From positions 248,001 to 312,000 of the forward strand of contig FMBT01000318.1 in NCBI GenBank assembly GCA_900095095.1: 64,000 bases of DNA, read 5' to 3'. This document shows, piece by piece, positions 22,664 to 33,685 of the stretch (its first letter is position 1; the number at the start of each line of letters is the position of its first letter). The notes beneath the pieces were generated by a model. That model was given only the letters and a program-made list of their open reading frames with translations. It was not told where the DNA came from and ran no database searches. Source of the DNA: Fragilariopsis cylindrus CCMP1102 (lineage: Eukaryota; Bacillariophyta; Bacillariophyceae; Bacillariales; Bacillariaceae). Position numbers and translations under genes: made by a program.

Positions 22664-25600
22664 TTAACATACGCAAGAGCCGTCAGAAGAAACCTTAGGT
22701 GACTGCAGTAAATCTGGTATTTTAGTCAATAGATTTTGGCGCAAGACCTCACGTGATCGATCCAAGTATTGCTTGACAATGAGACATGTACCTGGACTCT
22801 CAAATTGAAGTGCCATGTTGCCATTTTTAATTAAGAACCCAGCATCTGAGTTTCGGACAGCTACATGAAGCCATGATCCATCCGCCGCCGCGCCAATTAT
22901 GTTTCGAAGGATATCCCACACATGACCGTACCTCGATTTTCTTCCATGTTCTTGACCACTGGTTTCACTATAAATATATCTGTCGGATCCAAAACCAATA
23001 TTAGTGCCTCAACTGGTTTTAATGCCGATTGAAACCGAAAGAACATTCTACCCGTTAAATCCAAATCAGCACAATCTTCTGGTTTGTCCGACAATCCTCC
23101 AATCGCTTTTGTGAGTTCATCTGCCTCATCCACAAAGTCCAAATTGATATTTTGAACACGCTTTTCATTAGATGCTGACGAAATCTTGGCGTCCATCTCA
23201 AAAGCAAAGCATAAGCGATCGACGACCTTACATAACGAACGGAAATGCAGGCTCATATTGATATAAAATCGAGTAGATTCCACATCATTGGCACTGACTC
23301 CTCGAAAATTTCGGACTAACAAGTTGGCATCCAATGTATTTTTAATGCAACCACGTCTAGATAGCAGACAGGTAAAAGTAGCTGATCCAGACTCGTTATA
23401 CCGAGCAGTATATCTGTTTTTGATGGCAGCCTCAGTTAAATCTAGGAAAATATCTGAAACTCCATTAATTTTTCGAAATTCCATCGCTTTTTTACAGAAA
23501 TGAGCACAAACTTTTACCAAAGCATCCCAGACGGGTGATTTTGAGAGGGATCTTTCAATTTGTTTTTTGATGTCATTTCCTTCCCCTTCTCCTTCTTGAT
23601 CCTGAATGGAAATCCTTAGATTATGGTAAAGTAAAAGCAAACTTAGATGACCCATACATTCTAGAGCTTTGGAAGTAACAGCTGTGGGATTATGTGATTT
23701 AGTAAGAAAAGTTGCAATTGAGTGCTCTATTGATTTTGACTCGTCACCAGAAATTATTTCCAACATAGTAAGTGCATCCGTATCTATTGCATCCGACTTA
23801 AGTATGCTTTGTAGCAAGCATGCCGCAGCGGCGGTCCTCCAATCCCCGTAATTGCCCTGTAACGTTTTCAATATTTCTTGACGGTGGGGATTCGGACAAG
23901 TTTCTTTCGATTCCACTTTATTCACAATATCACTCAATGCTGGCATGAAAAGATAAGCTTCTGGAGAGTCAATATATTGGTTTGGCTCGAATGTCGACCA
24001 TATAGGTGTCGAATTCGGATGAAACAGAGCAACTGCCAACATCGTTGGAAGGGAACGTATGCTAGATTGGAAAACATGCAAGAGAAAAAATAGTCGAAAC
24101 CTGTGCCAATGCTTCGGATTCTGGAATCACATCCGCATCGATCAATCCCACAATCAGAAAGGGACGAGTTGTTGTTGTTTGCGAGAGACTTTTCAACAAT
24201 ACAGAAACCACTCGTTGAAGCAAAGATTCACAGAGACGAACGTCCATTCCTCGTACTCCACTCCAAAAAATCTCGTGAACCATCCCCATTTCGTCTTTAA
24301 GGCTAACTAGTTGACTTGCAATGGACTTGTTTCGAGAGCCGTCCACAACAGGTCCTCTGGTCAGATTAGTCATTCTTTGATAACGATCATGAAGTCGTTG
24401 ACAAAGATGGTCAGCAAGAATTCTTTGTGAGCAACTCGATTGGCATATCCAAGTTTGAATCGGCGGATGAAGAAGATGCATAAGATTTATTATAATACTC
24501 AAGCAGGTGGCATAAATTTGCGAATCCGATTGAGCGAAGTAACTAGTAGCTGTTTCCAAAGCAGCTGAAAAGAGTGGGAACTCAACATTATTTTTTGTTA
24601 CAGAATCTTCAATTTTATCATCACTACTATCGGCGGTAACATTCATTTCCAATGTCAAGAATGGAAATAAATGGGGTTCATCTGCCAACTGTAGTGTCAA
24701 ATTTTTGAGTAAGTCAACGTAGGCCGGTACCATCTTTGACATTGCTGGCTCAGTCCACTGTTGCAGAGGCAACATACATTGGATGAGTTCGTTGATGTAA
24801 TTGTTCGACAAAAGATAGTATACAATGGACTGGTCACGGACATTAGATATTAATAAGGAAACTGTTTGATAGACTTGTGCCTTGACTGGACCACTCCACA
24901 CCACACCATGTACCGACGAAGACGACGATGACTCGCTTCTAGATGTCGTCCCTTGTCGGACCTCCTTCGCTATATCAACAAACAACTTGAGGATACACTT
25001 TTCAGAGAAATATTCAAAAACAGGATCCGTTTTAACATCATTCTGAAACGAAGATGACGAGGATAATGCGCCGCCATGTCGATTCTGATTATTCCCCCCG
25101 TGATGATCTGATTATCCCTATTATTATTATTTCCTCCATTTACTACAATCTCTCCAATGGTTGCTATTAGCTCAATAACTCTATTTTCTAATTTCTTAGC
25201 CTGCTGGATTCCACATACGGAGGAATCATCACGAATGGCAACAGCACCTCCACCCTCTCCTTCCTTGTCTGGAGACTTCGTGGCCGATAAAATTCTAAAT
25301 GCTGTTGCTAAATCAACGTTGACGTTATTATTATTGATGTTGCCATTATTTCCATAAGTAGCATGATTATTATTCACGAAGTATTCACTATTTGGAGCGT
25401 CCCTTGATTCTTCTCGTATTATTTCTTTGTCGCCGCCATCTTCCAGGAGTGATTCATCATTGTTGTTTTCAACGACCTTACTACTACTACTACTGCTGCT
25501 ACCGCTACCGCTACCGTTAGATGATGGCATCAAACTTCGACGAAATGAAAATCTCATTGACTTTTTATGACATTCAATATCCTCCTGACTTATCCCCCTT

Positions 25601-25737
25601 CTTTGTCCAAGATTATTATTATCCAAGTCAATATGCTGAAGAAGGTCCGTATATACCGCTCGAAGACGTTCGGCGGAGTACCGTTTCTTGGAATTTGGTA
25701 GTAGCTTTAGTCCGAACATGGTTGAAATGGGATCCAT
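22664..25737 (-). CDS. CLEC16A/Gop-1-like endosome-autophagy protein, two frame breaks
   Basis: Exon 1 runs 25737-25144, the intron 25143-25043 and the rest 25042-22664, about 990 aa if two breaks are bridged. The FPL domain of CLEC16A is clear: TMFGLKLLPNSKKRY at the start, LIATIGEI, FEYFSEKCILKLFVDIAKE, then SLLISNVRDQSIVYYLLSNN and LLKNLTLQLADEPHLFPF. The long C-terminal region also follows the family. The frame changes at the A6 run 24085-24090 (one base too many) and at the T4 run 22937-22940 (one too few); family alignment continues smoothly across the first. CLEC16A regulates endolysosomal traffic and mitophagy. A Ser/Asn-rich insertion lies at about 75-160. Confidence 0.8.
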
Positions 25738-26434
25738 ATTATATGCTTTTATGCGGTACTAATAGGTATGAATCTTTGTTTACTTTGTTGAGGTGTTGAT
25801 ATATAACGATCGGCCTATACATATGGCCTAATAGCATAGTTCATTGTTCATTGTCCAAGTCAAAATTACAAGTTAGATTATACAGTATTTAGCGATTTTT
25901 CCAATGCTCGGGAGCTGTGGGAATTTAATTTTTGTTTTATATAATTTTTAAACAATTTGTGTGACACAAAATAATTTTCCAATAATAATAAATGAACGAA
26001 CAAAACGTGTTGATGTTTATTATTTGTGCATGCATATGTTTCAAACAAATTTGGAATAGAAACTAAAAACCCAACCAACAAGAAACTTTTTTGACTCCTA
26101 CATAACTGCGTAAACGTAAACGTGAAACTGAAACAAGAGAATAGATACTTGTAGATACTTTAGATAGAGCTCACAAAAACTAAAGCTGGAACAACAACAA
26201 CAAAAAATGACACAAACATAAAACACACAAGACACGACTTACTTATCCAACATCCGATCCGGTGTATCTTAAAAGAAACTTTTTCTCGCTTGTGGTGTAA
26301 AAAAGTCCTTCATAAACATAAACGTAAATCGTAAACGCAATTACAAGCTCATAAAAACAAAAGCTGGAACACAAAACAAAACGGCCTCTTTCGAATAAAG
26401 CAGCAACACAATAATTATTGTAGAAAGCACGGAT
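25738..26434. other. Intergenic region with imperfect duplication
   Basis: About 700 nt between the CLEC16A-like 5' end and the membrane-protein gene. Two related segments share GAAACTTTTT, TAAACGTAAA and AGCTCA-AAAAA-AAAGCTGGAAC blocks in the same order (about 26078-26205 and 26274-26372). This suggests an old tandem duplication of roughly 190 nt. No gene was seen. Confidence 0.5.
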
Positions 26435-27583
26435 TTGAGTGGAAACGACGGCGACGAGTCCACGATTAATGCCTTTGATTTGTCAGCATCGACCCCACTA
26501 TTCGGTAACATCGCAACTGAAACAGAACCTGCTGTAATAATGCCGCCACTTCATCAACAAGAGTTAAATAATCCTCATCGTGAATGGAGACCAATATTGG
26601 TAACTTTTTGGATATGTCACTTTGCTGCATCAATATTAATCATTACATGGGTTATTAGTCTATCACAAAATGGTGAAGATCATAAATATATTACGGCCGA
26701 CGTGAACGCACTGTTGGGGATGATGGAACTAAGGGGGGTAGTCAATGCATAAAGGCATACGTTGATGTATATGCATCGTCTATGGATGAAACTGGAGCAC
26801 TGATTTGTTGCATGTCAACTGATGTCAGCGACGGGATTTGTAGATCGATGCCATGGTACCTATACCTTGTTAAACGTCTAGCACGTTTTCCTGAAGTGAT
26901 TTTGATATCACTTTTTCCTTTGCTGGTACGAGGAATTATTTTTGGTTACGCTGTGTCAGCAACGAGGGGTGGTAGTAGCAAGTAGTGACAATGTCGAATT
27001 AAACGACAACAAGAAATCAATACACTTACAAGACGGAGATTATGTCTTTACATTGGCCTGACTCAGATTCGTTGGTGGATTCTATATCTACTATCTAATG
27101 CAATCGAAAGTCAAATTGTGGATGCAGTAGCGGGAGGAGGTGATGATGATGATGGTTGCTGGTATGACAGTCTGCTCCGTGGGGTGACCATAATAGTTGC
27201 AAGGGAAAAGCTTTTGACTATTCTGATCATATCGTTTTGTATTGGGCACAAATACTTCCCTTGTATTGACGGAAGTTCTCTATTCATTCGTTGCACCTTA
27301 TTGGAGATTTGACAACAGGGCTCCAACAAGAACAACCACCAAACTACTAAAACCAGTGAGATTGGTACCGACAATACTGATAGCAGGTGTGATATATATT
27401 TATATTATTTCATTGGTTGGAACTTACAGCACAGCAGCCTACTATCACACTTTTCCTGAGATTATCGTTGGATACTTAATCAGTCTCCTGATTCAAATTC
27501 CACTTTTTCTGATTCAATGCACATCACTTATGGAAAATGTCAGAAATTATTTTTTTGGTCGTGGCATGATGCAATCATCGTAG
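26435..27583 (+). CDS. Unknown multi-pass membrane protein, four frame breaks
   Basis: Four consecutive open segments in different frames make one coherent protein of about 380 aa with roughly six hydrophobic segments. Examples are FWICHFAASILIITWVISL, VILISLFPLLVRGIIFGYAV, LLTILIISF and IVGYLISLLIQIPLFLIQ. The breaks fall at GGGG 26716-26719, GGGG 26966-26969, TTT 27047-27049 and TTTT 27235-27238. The first in-frame ATG is at 26540, but the frame stays open and protein-like up to about 26404, so the true start may lie upstream. No family was recognised. It is either a decaying gene or a poorly assembled stretch. Confidence 0.55.
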
Positions 27584-27783
27584 AGGAATCAATATGGATT
27601 ATAGTCCTTTTTGTACCGTTATGATTTATCTTTAATAGTTCCCACATTAAAATAACTACGAATACCTAAACTAAAGTGTGTTATAGAATAGAGATATAGT
27701 GATCCAATTATGTTAACTTCTATGGGTTAGAATATAATTCCAACAAGAAGTGTCATTATAGTGGTGGCATACTATTTGTTTGT

Positions 27784-28854
27784 TTATTTGTAAGTCATCA
27801 CACTATTTGAACACCCCCCTTGCTCAAAATATACTCCAATAAGTACAATAAGAGCATTCAATTTCGCCAAATCTTTCCGATTGACGTCTTTTCTATCAGG
27901 ATCAATTTTTGACCGGGCCAACGTCAAGTCTTTGAGTAAACTAAACAATACAGCAGCGTCATCGCGATGAACAGGTTTCTCTAGTCTCGCGAGAAGTGCA
28001 TAAATCCATTCAGCTCTTCGACCCGTCCTAATGGACCAACCTAAGTGTACGTAATGAGTTAGATGGGATAAGACACGTCGTATCATTACTTGATCCATCT
28101 GTAAAAGTAGTCGGACTTTTGGTTCGTAACCATCGGTGGGGAGATTTATTTTCCAAGGATGTTGTTGCTCTTCCTCCTCCAATAATGAGTATTGTTCTAT
28201 TTTTTTGTCTTGCTTTTGTTCTTTATCACCTTCCCTATCATATTCTTCACCGTAATATCCCTCAGTATTCCCACTTGCCTCGTCGATGCCAACGCAGAAA
28301 ATATGCCATGATGCTCTATCTTTCATAGTGGGTAGTGGTATTCTGTTTGTTTGCTTCCCTCCAACACCTTGGGCCTTACATCTTTCGAGGTATCCTCGCA
28401 AGCTTTCAAAATTTAATGTGATCGATTTTGTCCATTCATTCACATCGATAGTCAGGGGCAAATGTTGAAGGGAGGGAGGGGGCGTCAACGAGGCGTGTCT
28501 CGATAAAAGATACAATACGGAAGCAGCAGAACCATCAATAGGAACGTGATAGCTTTGTGATACTGATGACTCTCGACTAGTAGTATCACTTTGCGTATCT
28601 ACTTTCTCGTTATTGGACGATTGATTACTAGTAGCAACAACAATATCAGGAATTCCTTTTGATTCAAGTTTTACTCGAATTAAGTAATCATTTGCATCCA
28701 TTGACTCGATGTCATCAACATCAAAACCATCTTTCTTCTTTTTAGTATTATTCTGTTGTTGCGATTTCTCATCATCATTTAAGAATTCGTGTCGCTTACG
28801 ACGATTGGAGGTTGCAAGACAAGGTTGAGACATCGAATGAATCGGATATCGCAA
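27784..28854 (-). CDS. Gemin2/SIP1-like SMN-complex protein
   Basis: One intact frame of 356 aa. The N-terminal motif ANDYLIRVKLESKGIPDIVVA corresponds to the human Gemin2 block QEYLRRVQIEA-PDVVVA. WHIFCVGIDEA follows mid-protein. The C-terminal block AEWIYALLARLEKPVHRDD and LNALIVLIGVYFEQ is the most diagnostic. Gemin2 holds the Sm pentamer during U snRNP assembly in the cytoplasm. A poorly conserved acidic/Lys-rich insert (about 195-225) separates the halves. The start could be the ATG at 28854 or the one at 28833, which opens MSQPCLATSN. Only Gemin2 is visible here; an SMN partner would lie elsewhere. Confidence 0.85.
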   Translation of the reverse strand: MRYPIHSMSQPCLATSNRRKRHEFLNDDEKSQQQNNTKKKKDGFDVDDIESMDANDYLIRVKLESKGIPDIVVATSNQSSNNEKVDTQSDTTSRESSVSQSYHVPIDGSAASVLYLLSRHASLTPPPSLQHLPLTIDVNEWTKSITLNFESLRGYLERCKAQGVGGKQTNRIPLPTMKDRASWHIFCVGIDEASGNTEGYYGEEYDREGDKEQKQDKKIEQYSLLEEEEQQHPWKINLPTDGYEPKVRLLLQMDQVMIRRVLSHLTHYVHLGWSIRTGRRAEWIYALLARLEKPVHRDDAAVLFSLLKDLTLARSKIDPDRKDVNRKDLAKLNALIVLIGVYFEQGGCSNSVMTYK

Positions 28855-29952
28855 GCGTCTAATAAGAATAGGATACAGGGCAAGAACAGTACAGCTGAAA
28901 GATCATTTGCGATTTCGTCGTTGCCTAAATCATTTTTATCATCCTAATATTTCGAATTTTTTTTAGTTCACCGTTAAATTATATGTTGTAGTTAGTTTTT
29001 TTTTCAGAAAGGATGAGCGAAGAGCGAAGGACGGACTGTAGTACAGTAAGTAAAGAACTTTTCCCTATCTTTATCTTTGTTATAATGTGTGTGTGATCAT
29101 CTTATCATCTTATCATCTTTATCTATTTAAGTAATATGCTTAATTCCTCATTCCAGCCACTTGATAGCAACCTATCCTATACAATAAGAGGCACAATCAA
29201 CCATATTGCCTATCTTAGAATTACCATACACTAACCATGCAGCACACAACATAGTAAAGAACCAAATGACCTTTTTCCTTTTCGTTATTGTGGAAACTTC
29301 TTGAGTAACCCTAAATAATGGGTCCTATGCCAAATATAGTTTCATTTCAAGATTGATATATAATCTAAGGACAGTTAAGCTGTGGGCATATATGTTGTTG
29401 TTGAACCTTTCCATGACCATTTGTCAGAACTTAACACTAAGTTAGCATAAATATTCAATATTGCTGTCTTGGACTCAATAATACGAACTGGAAAGGAAGA
29501 TAAATTGTGTTCTTCTGACTTAATGTGCAAAAATTCCAGACAATTCACTCTTCTGGGTGTATTTGTACTGTTGGATATACAAGGTGAAGGTAGGTGCATA
29601 CAAGCACAAACACACAAATACACAATAAAGTAGATAAAGATGACAAACATAGGCATATTAAATATAGGGCACATGGGGCAGAATGGTTGACATGGTATAG
29701 TATAAGTAACAGTTTGATTGTTGAGAGAGACAGTATCTTTGCTAACTATTTGAAGCCTTTTTAATTTATGGCATCACAATAATTGCAAATAATATTTTGT
29801 TAGTTTTTGAGTGAGAGAAAAATTGTGCTCTTTATGCATCCAGAGAACAGCTGCATACTAAGTAAATAATTGTTTGCATTAATAAATTTATCTGCATTAA
29901 TAAAATTCCAGAAACAACGGTGGTGCAAGAAGTAAAAAAAAACGAAGATGGA
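28855..29952. other. Intergenic spacer
   Basis: About 1.1 kb of AT-rich DNA between the Gemin2-like 5' end and the 3' end of MCM8. Short open frames here have no protein-like composition. No RNA gene was recognised. Confidence 0.5.
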
Positions 29953-32691
29953 CTACGACGAAATAATCTGGTACTTTCTATTTGATTTCATTATCAACTC
30001 TCCATCGTTTCTCATGCCGTCAATAATGGTGTTGAAATCACTGAGGGGGCAATGCACTCTATTCGAAACACGAAGCAAATCGTCGTATGTGCATTCTGCC
30101 CCGATTCCTACTATATTGTGGAGCTCTTTCGTGAATTCTTTTCGAAGTTTGCGATTACTTTGCCCTCGTGCACCAGCACGACTCTTGTCCACCATGCCGA
30201 ATTCATCAGTGTGAACCTGTTCTACAGACTTTTTCAACAACTCGACTACATCCAATGCGTCTTCTTTTATGACAAATTCTCTCAGGCAAGCTTTAGCTCG
30301 GGCTTGCGAAAGTCGAATCAGAGCTTCCAACTGACGAGTTGTGATGGGAACAGAATCAGAACGGTGTCGACCGTTTTCTGGGTACCGCAAAGTCATGTAA
30401 TAATCTCTGAGTATCTGAGAGGCTTCAGAAGTTAGTTTCGGTTTACAATATTCGCGGGCATATGCAATATAGTCTCTCACTAATGTTGCAGGTAAAGCTT
30501 CATTGAAGCCAGTTACCCACGCAAGTCTTTTCTCCAACGGAACCCGATTGCGCTCCATAGCAGAAGCAGGATGATTGGAAGAATTGTCACCTTGATCATT
30601 ATCTTTTAGGGAAAACTCCTCTGTTAAACGATTGAACGTATCCCTCGATCCATTTCCCGCCTTTGCATTCGGCTTTCGATACAGATTCATTATATTGCTA
30701 GAAACTAGACGATCTTGATCCTTATCTACTCGATCCCGGAGAATGAAAACTAAATCGAATCGTGACAAAATAGGACGCGCCATACTAAGATTTTCAGCGA
30801 CACTTTTACTCATATTATAGCTTCCATGTTTAGGATTCGCGGCACCGACGATACTACAGCGGGCGGGCAATGTAGCAACTACCCCTGCCTTAGCAATAGA
30901 TACACATTGCTGTTCCATAGCCTCCAATAATCCATCCAAATGCTTACACTTGTCAAGCTCGTCGATGCAGGCCACCCCTTGATCAGCTAAGACGAGAGCA
31001 CCTGCTTCGATTCCCATTTCGCCGCCAGGCTCTTTTGACAAAGTCACCGTCAATCCAGTGGTAGATGCAGTGTTACCACCAACATATACAGAACGAGCGG
31101 CCAATTGGGAAGCAGCAAGTAGCATTTGAGACTTTCCCATACCAGGATCTCCCACGATCAATATATGAGAATTACTTCGTATGGTAACACCCTGATCCAT
31201 TTGATTCGTGACAGGAGGGGTTCCTCCCAATAGACATAACAGTATTCCAGCCTTCACCGCGTGATGACCGATTATGGATGGACAAACTGAAGCAACCAGT
31301 AAATCGAATGGGAATGCCCGCCGTTCAACCAAGCTCAGACATCGATGATCGGCATGGCATAGTTGTGTAATGCTCTGTAGTTGTTGTTGTGTGTACGTTA
31401 CTTGAGTTCCACCTACTGCAGACTTCCCTCCATTATTAGATTCACTTAGTGTAGTAATTGAATGACCCTGTAGGAAGAGTTTATAGGTGGAAGTTTCCTT
31501 TGCTCGTTTCCCTGCCTTTCCAGCAGCAAGTGCCGAATTGACAGCATCCACAAAACACGCGAGTAAGATGATATCACCCGGTCGACAGGAGTCAATTAGA
31601 TCATCCTGAAGCTCAACTTCAAATTGTCGCGGTGTACGTCCAGCATGTGTTGTACTTTCTTCCTGAGATTCTTGAAGACGAAGTTCTTGTACATTAGTGT
31701 AGCGTGCGGTTGGACGAATCATTGTAAAGGATTTACTTTTACAGTTCGCATTGGAACACTTAGTCGGCAAGGAGAATCGTCCTTTCTTGAACGCATACGG
31801 TACAATAGCAGCACATTTAGAGCACTCGAAATCAGCGGTCACCACGCGTAGTCGTCTCGGTCGTGCCTTGACGACATGTCCTTTCACTGCAACGAATTTT
31901 TCTACAAGACCGGTCTTGATATCTGCCATCGGAATTTGTGGACTTACATGTACAAAACGTACGGTCACTTGATACGAATCCAAAAAGCGGTCTGCTTTTA
32001 AGGTATCGATCGTTGTTCTTTCTATCGTCGTTGTGTTTACTGAAGAAAAGATATTTTCATTGATGCTTCTCCACAAAGACATGACCGCTAGGCCCATTGC
32101 CACATTAAGTGCTGGGAGTGCTATTAACGGATAATGGTACAGATATGCGCCATAAGATTTCCTTACCCACGAATCATCGTCGCTTATAAATTCACCCCTA
32201 GATTCAAATTGATTCAATTCAAACAAGAATTCTTCTTGGTGCAACGTAATTACTGATCTCTCCCCACATAGACGAATTTTTTCACCCTCATCACTGCCGT
32301 CGCTTCCGTCGTTGTCATTTCCATTACTTTTTTCAACAAATAGCGAAAGAAAGGATTCCAAGCAACTCTCTCTACTATCTTTCAGGAAGGACACTCTCTC
32401 GTCGACGTCGTTGTCGTTATCGTTATCGTCGTCTTTTTGTTTGTCCCCGGTGGTGTCCTGGAGATCCGATGGTTGTATCGCTGCCATGTGCTTCTTTAGA
32501 ATGGCTAAAAAAAAGGCATGCAGTCGTGTCATCATTTTAAGACATGTAATATCAATCGGTTTGATTTCATTTGGATCGCTCCCATGAATCTGATTATGTG
32601 CCTTCCATATTCGTTGGACATCCTCCTTTTGACGTTGAGTGAAAGGAGCAGGGTTCGACATTCGACAGGCGTAATCAAAATTAGCAGACAT
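29953..32691 (-). CDS. MCM8: MCM8-type replicative/recombination helicase
   Basis: One intact 912-aa frame. A zinc-binding OB region is seen near 280-310 (CSKCAAIVPYAF ... CSNANCKSK). The AAA+ core follows: Walker A GDPGMGKSQ near 512, VYVGGNTASTTGLTVTLSK, then EAGALVLADQGVACIDELDK with Walker B. AMEQQCVSIAKAGVV and the arginine-finger block LSRFDLVFILRD complete it. The GNTASTTGLTVT and SIAKAGVV contexts favour MCM8 over MCM2-7. Walker B reads IDELDK where MCM8 usually has IDEFDK. MCM8 works with MCM9 in homologous recombination and DNA synthesis at breaks; MCM9 is not in this window. A C-terminal winged-helix-like segment ends the protein. Confidence 0.92.
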   Translation of the reverse strand: MSANFDYACRMSNPAPFTQRQKEDVQRIWKAHNQIHGSDPNEIKPIDITCLKMMTRLHAFFLAILKKHMAAIQPSDLQDTTGDKQKDDDNDNDNDVDERVSFLKDSRESCLESFLSLFVEKSNGNDNDGSDGSDEGEKIRLCGERSVITLHQEEFLFELNQFESRGEFISDDDSWVRKSYGAYLYHYPLIALPALNVAMGLAVMSLWRSINENIFSSVNTTTIERTTIDTLKADRFLDSYQVTVRFVHVSPQIPMADIKTGLVEKFVAVKGHVVKARPRRLRVVTADFECSKCAAIVPYAFKKGRFSLPTKCSNANCKSKSFTMIRPTARYTNVQELRLQESQEESTTHAGRTPRQFEVELQDDLIDSCRPGDIILLACFVDAVNSALAAGKAGKRAKETSTYKLFLQGHSITTLSESNNGGKSAVGGTQVTYTQQQLQSITQLCHADHRCLSLVERRAFPFDLLVASVCPSIIGHHAVKAGILLCLLGGTPPVTNQMDQGVTIRSNSHILIVGDPGMGKSQMLLAASQLAARSVYVGGNTASTTGLTVTLSKEPGGEMGIEAGALVLADQGVACIDELDKCKHLDGLLEAMEQQCVSIAKAGVVATLPARCSIVGAANPKHGSYNMSKSVAENLSMARPILSRFDLVFILRDRVDKDQDRLVSSNIMNLYRKPNAKAGNGSRDTFNRLTEEFSLKDNDQGDNSSNHPASAMERNRVPLEKRLAWVTGFNEALPATLVRDYIAYAREYCKPKLTSEASQILRDYYMTLRYPENGRHRSDSVPITTRQLEALIRLSQARAKACLREFVIKEDALDVVELLKKSVEQVHTDEFGMVDKSRAGARGQSNRKLRKEFTKELHNIVGIGAECTYDDLLRVSNRVHCPLSDFNTIIDGMRNDGELIMKSNRKYQIISS

Positions 32692-33685
32692 ACTGACTGA
32701 CTGACTGAATATACTACCACTCCTTATACGAAGCTACTAGCTAGTAGTTACGTTTTGGAGAGCAAAATGAATTTTCAATTTTAGATTGTTTGGCGTACTC
32801 GTATCGTCCCCACCCGCTGATGTTTTGTTGTTGTTGCTTTGCTTTGCTTTGCTTCGCTTTGCAGAATTGCTTCAGAATCAATAAACAGAATCAAAGCACC
32901 CATTCGAACGGGATTCATTCATTCTCTTTCGCAATTAATTGAGAAAAAATCCTTTCCACTTGAGGTTGGCACTTCTAGAATTAATATTACTAATGAATTT
33001 CTACTAGTTGCACTGCGACTTTTATTGTTCTGTTGAGTAATCGTTTGGCATTGGTGATGCTGATGCTGATGATGACAAACGACGATGAAAATACTGTAGA
33101 TTGAGAAAATAAATTTCGAGAAAATCTGAAAGGCGCGAAAAATAAAAATCGAATTAGAATTTATAATTTCCCCTCGACCCTCCTCTATCAATGTTCCCGT
33201 GCACGTCTGGATCTTTTCTTTCAATAATTAGTTGACACGACGGATATACAGCACGCACATTGTAGAATTCAAACTTCCTTTTAGCGTTTTAGAAAGAACA
33301 GTCACTACTTGAAGTAAACGCGGTATTAGTGCGCTATCAGAACATCAAAGCGATCACATGCATTGTTCCGATTTCAGATTGTTCCTCATTTCTTTTCAGA
33401 CTTTTGACGCAACTCTCTCGTTATGATATCCTCACCCGCATCAAGTCGTAACTGGAATAAATATCACAACACATCTCACGATCATACTTTCTTCTTCGAT
33501 GACTACCTTCGATTGATTCCCAGGCACAATAAAACAAAATCAAACCTTTTGTAGAAACGACGTCCTTAGCAATTATTTAATTAAAATTAAATTAAATCAA
33601 ATTAAATTACATTTGATTCGATCTTCAATTCAATTCAATTCAATTCAATTCAATTCATTGTTTCTGTCATTTATTTCATCATATC
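32692..33685. other. Divergent promoter region of MCM8 and xanthine dehydrogenase
   Basis: About 1 kb between two divergent start codons. It contains a TTTGC repeat at 32834-32862 and a CAATT repeat at 33626-33655, the latter about 30 nt upstream of the XDH ATG. No convincing gene was seen; promoter assignment is from position only. Confidence 0.5.
33626..33655. repeat. CAATT pentanucleotide repeat, 6 copies
   Basis: Six perfect CAATT units end about 30 nt before the XDH start codon, probably in its 5' leader. Related ATTAAA units precede it. Confidence 0.9.

Noticed and set aside
23288-24310. Plus-strand frames opposite the CLEC16A-like gene
   Set aside because: Antisense shadows without motifs.
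29375-29674. Minus-strand frame of 99 codons with a Cys-rich start
   Set aside because: Lies in AT-rich spacer, no recognisable motif; likely chance.
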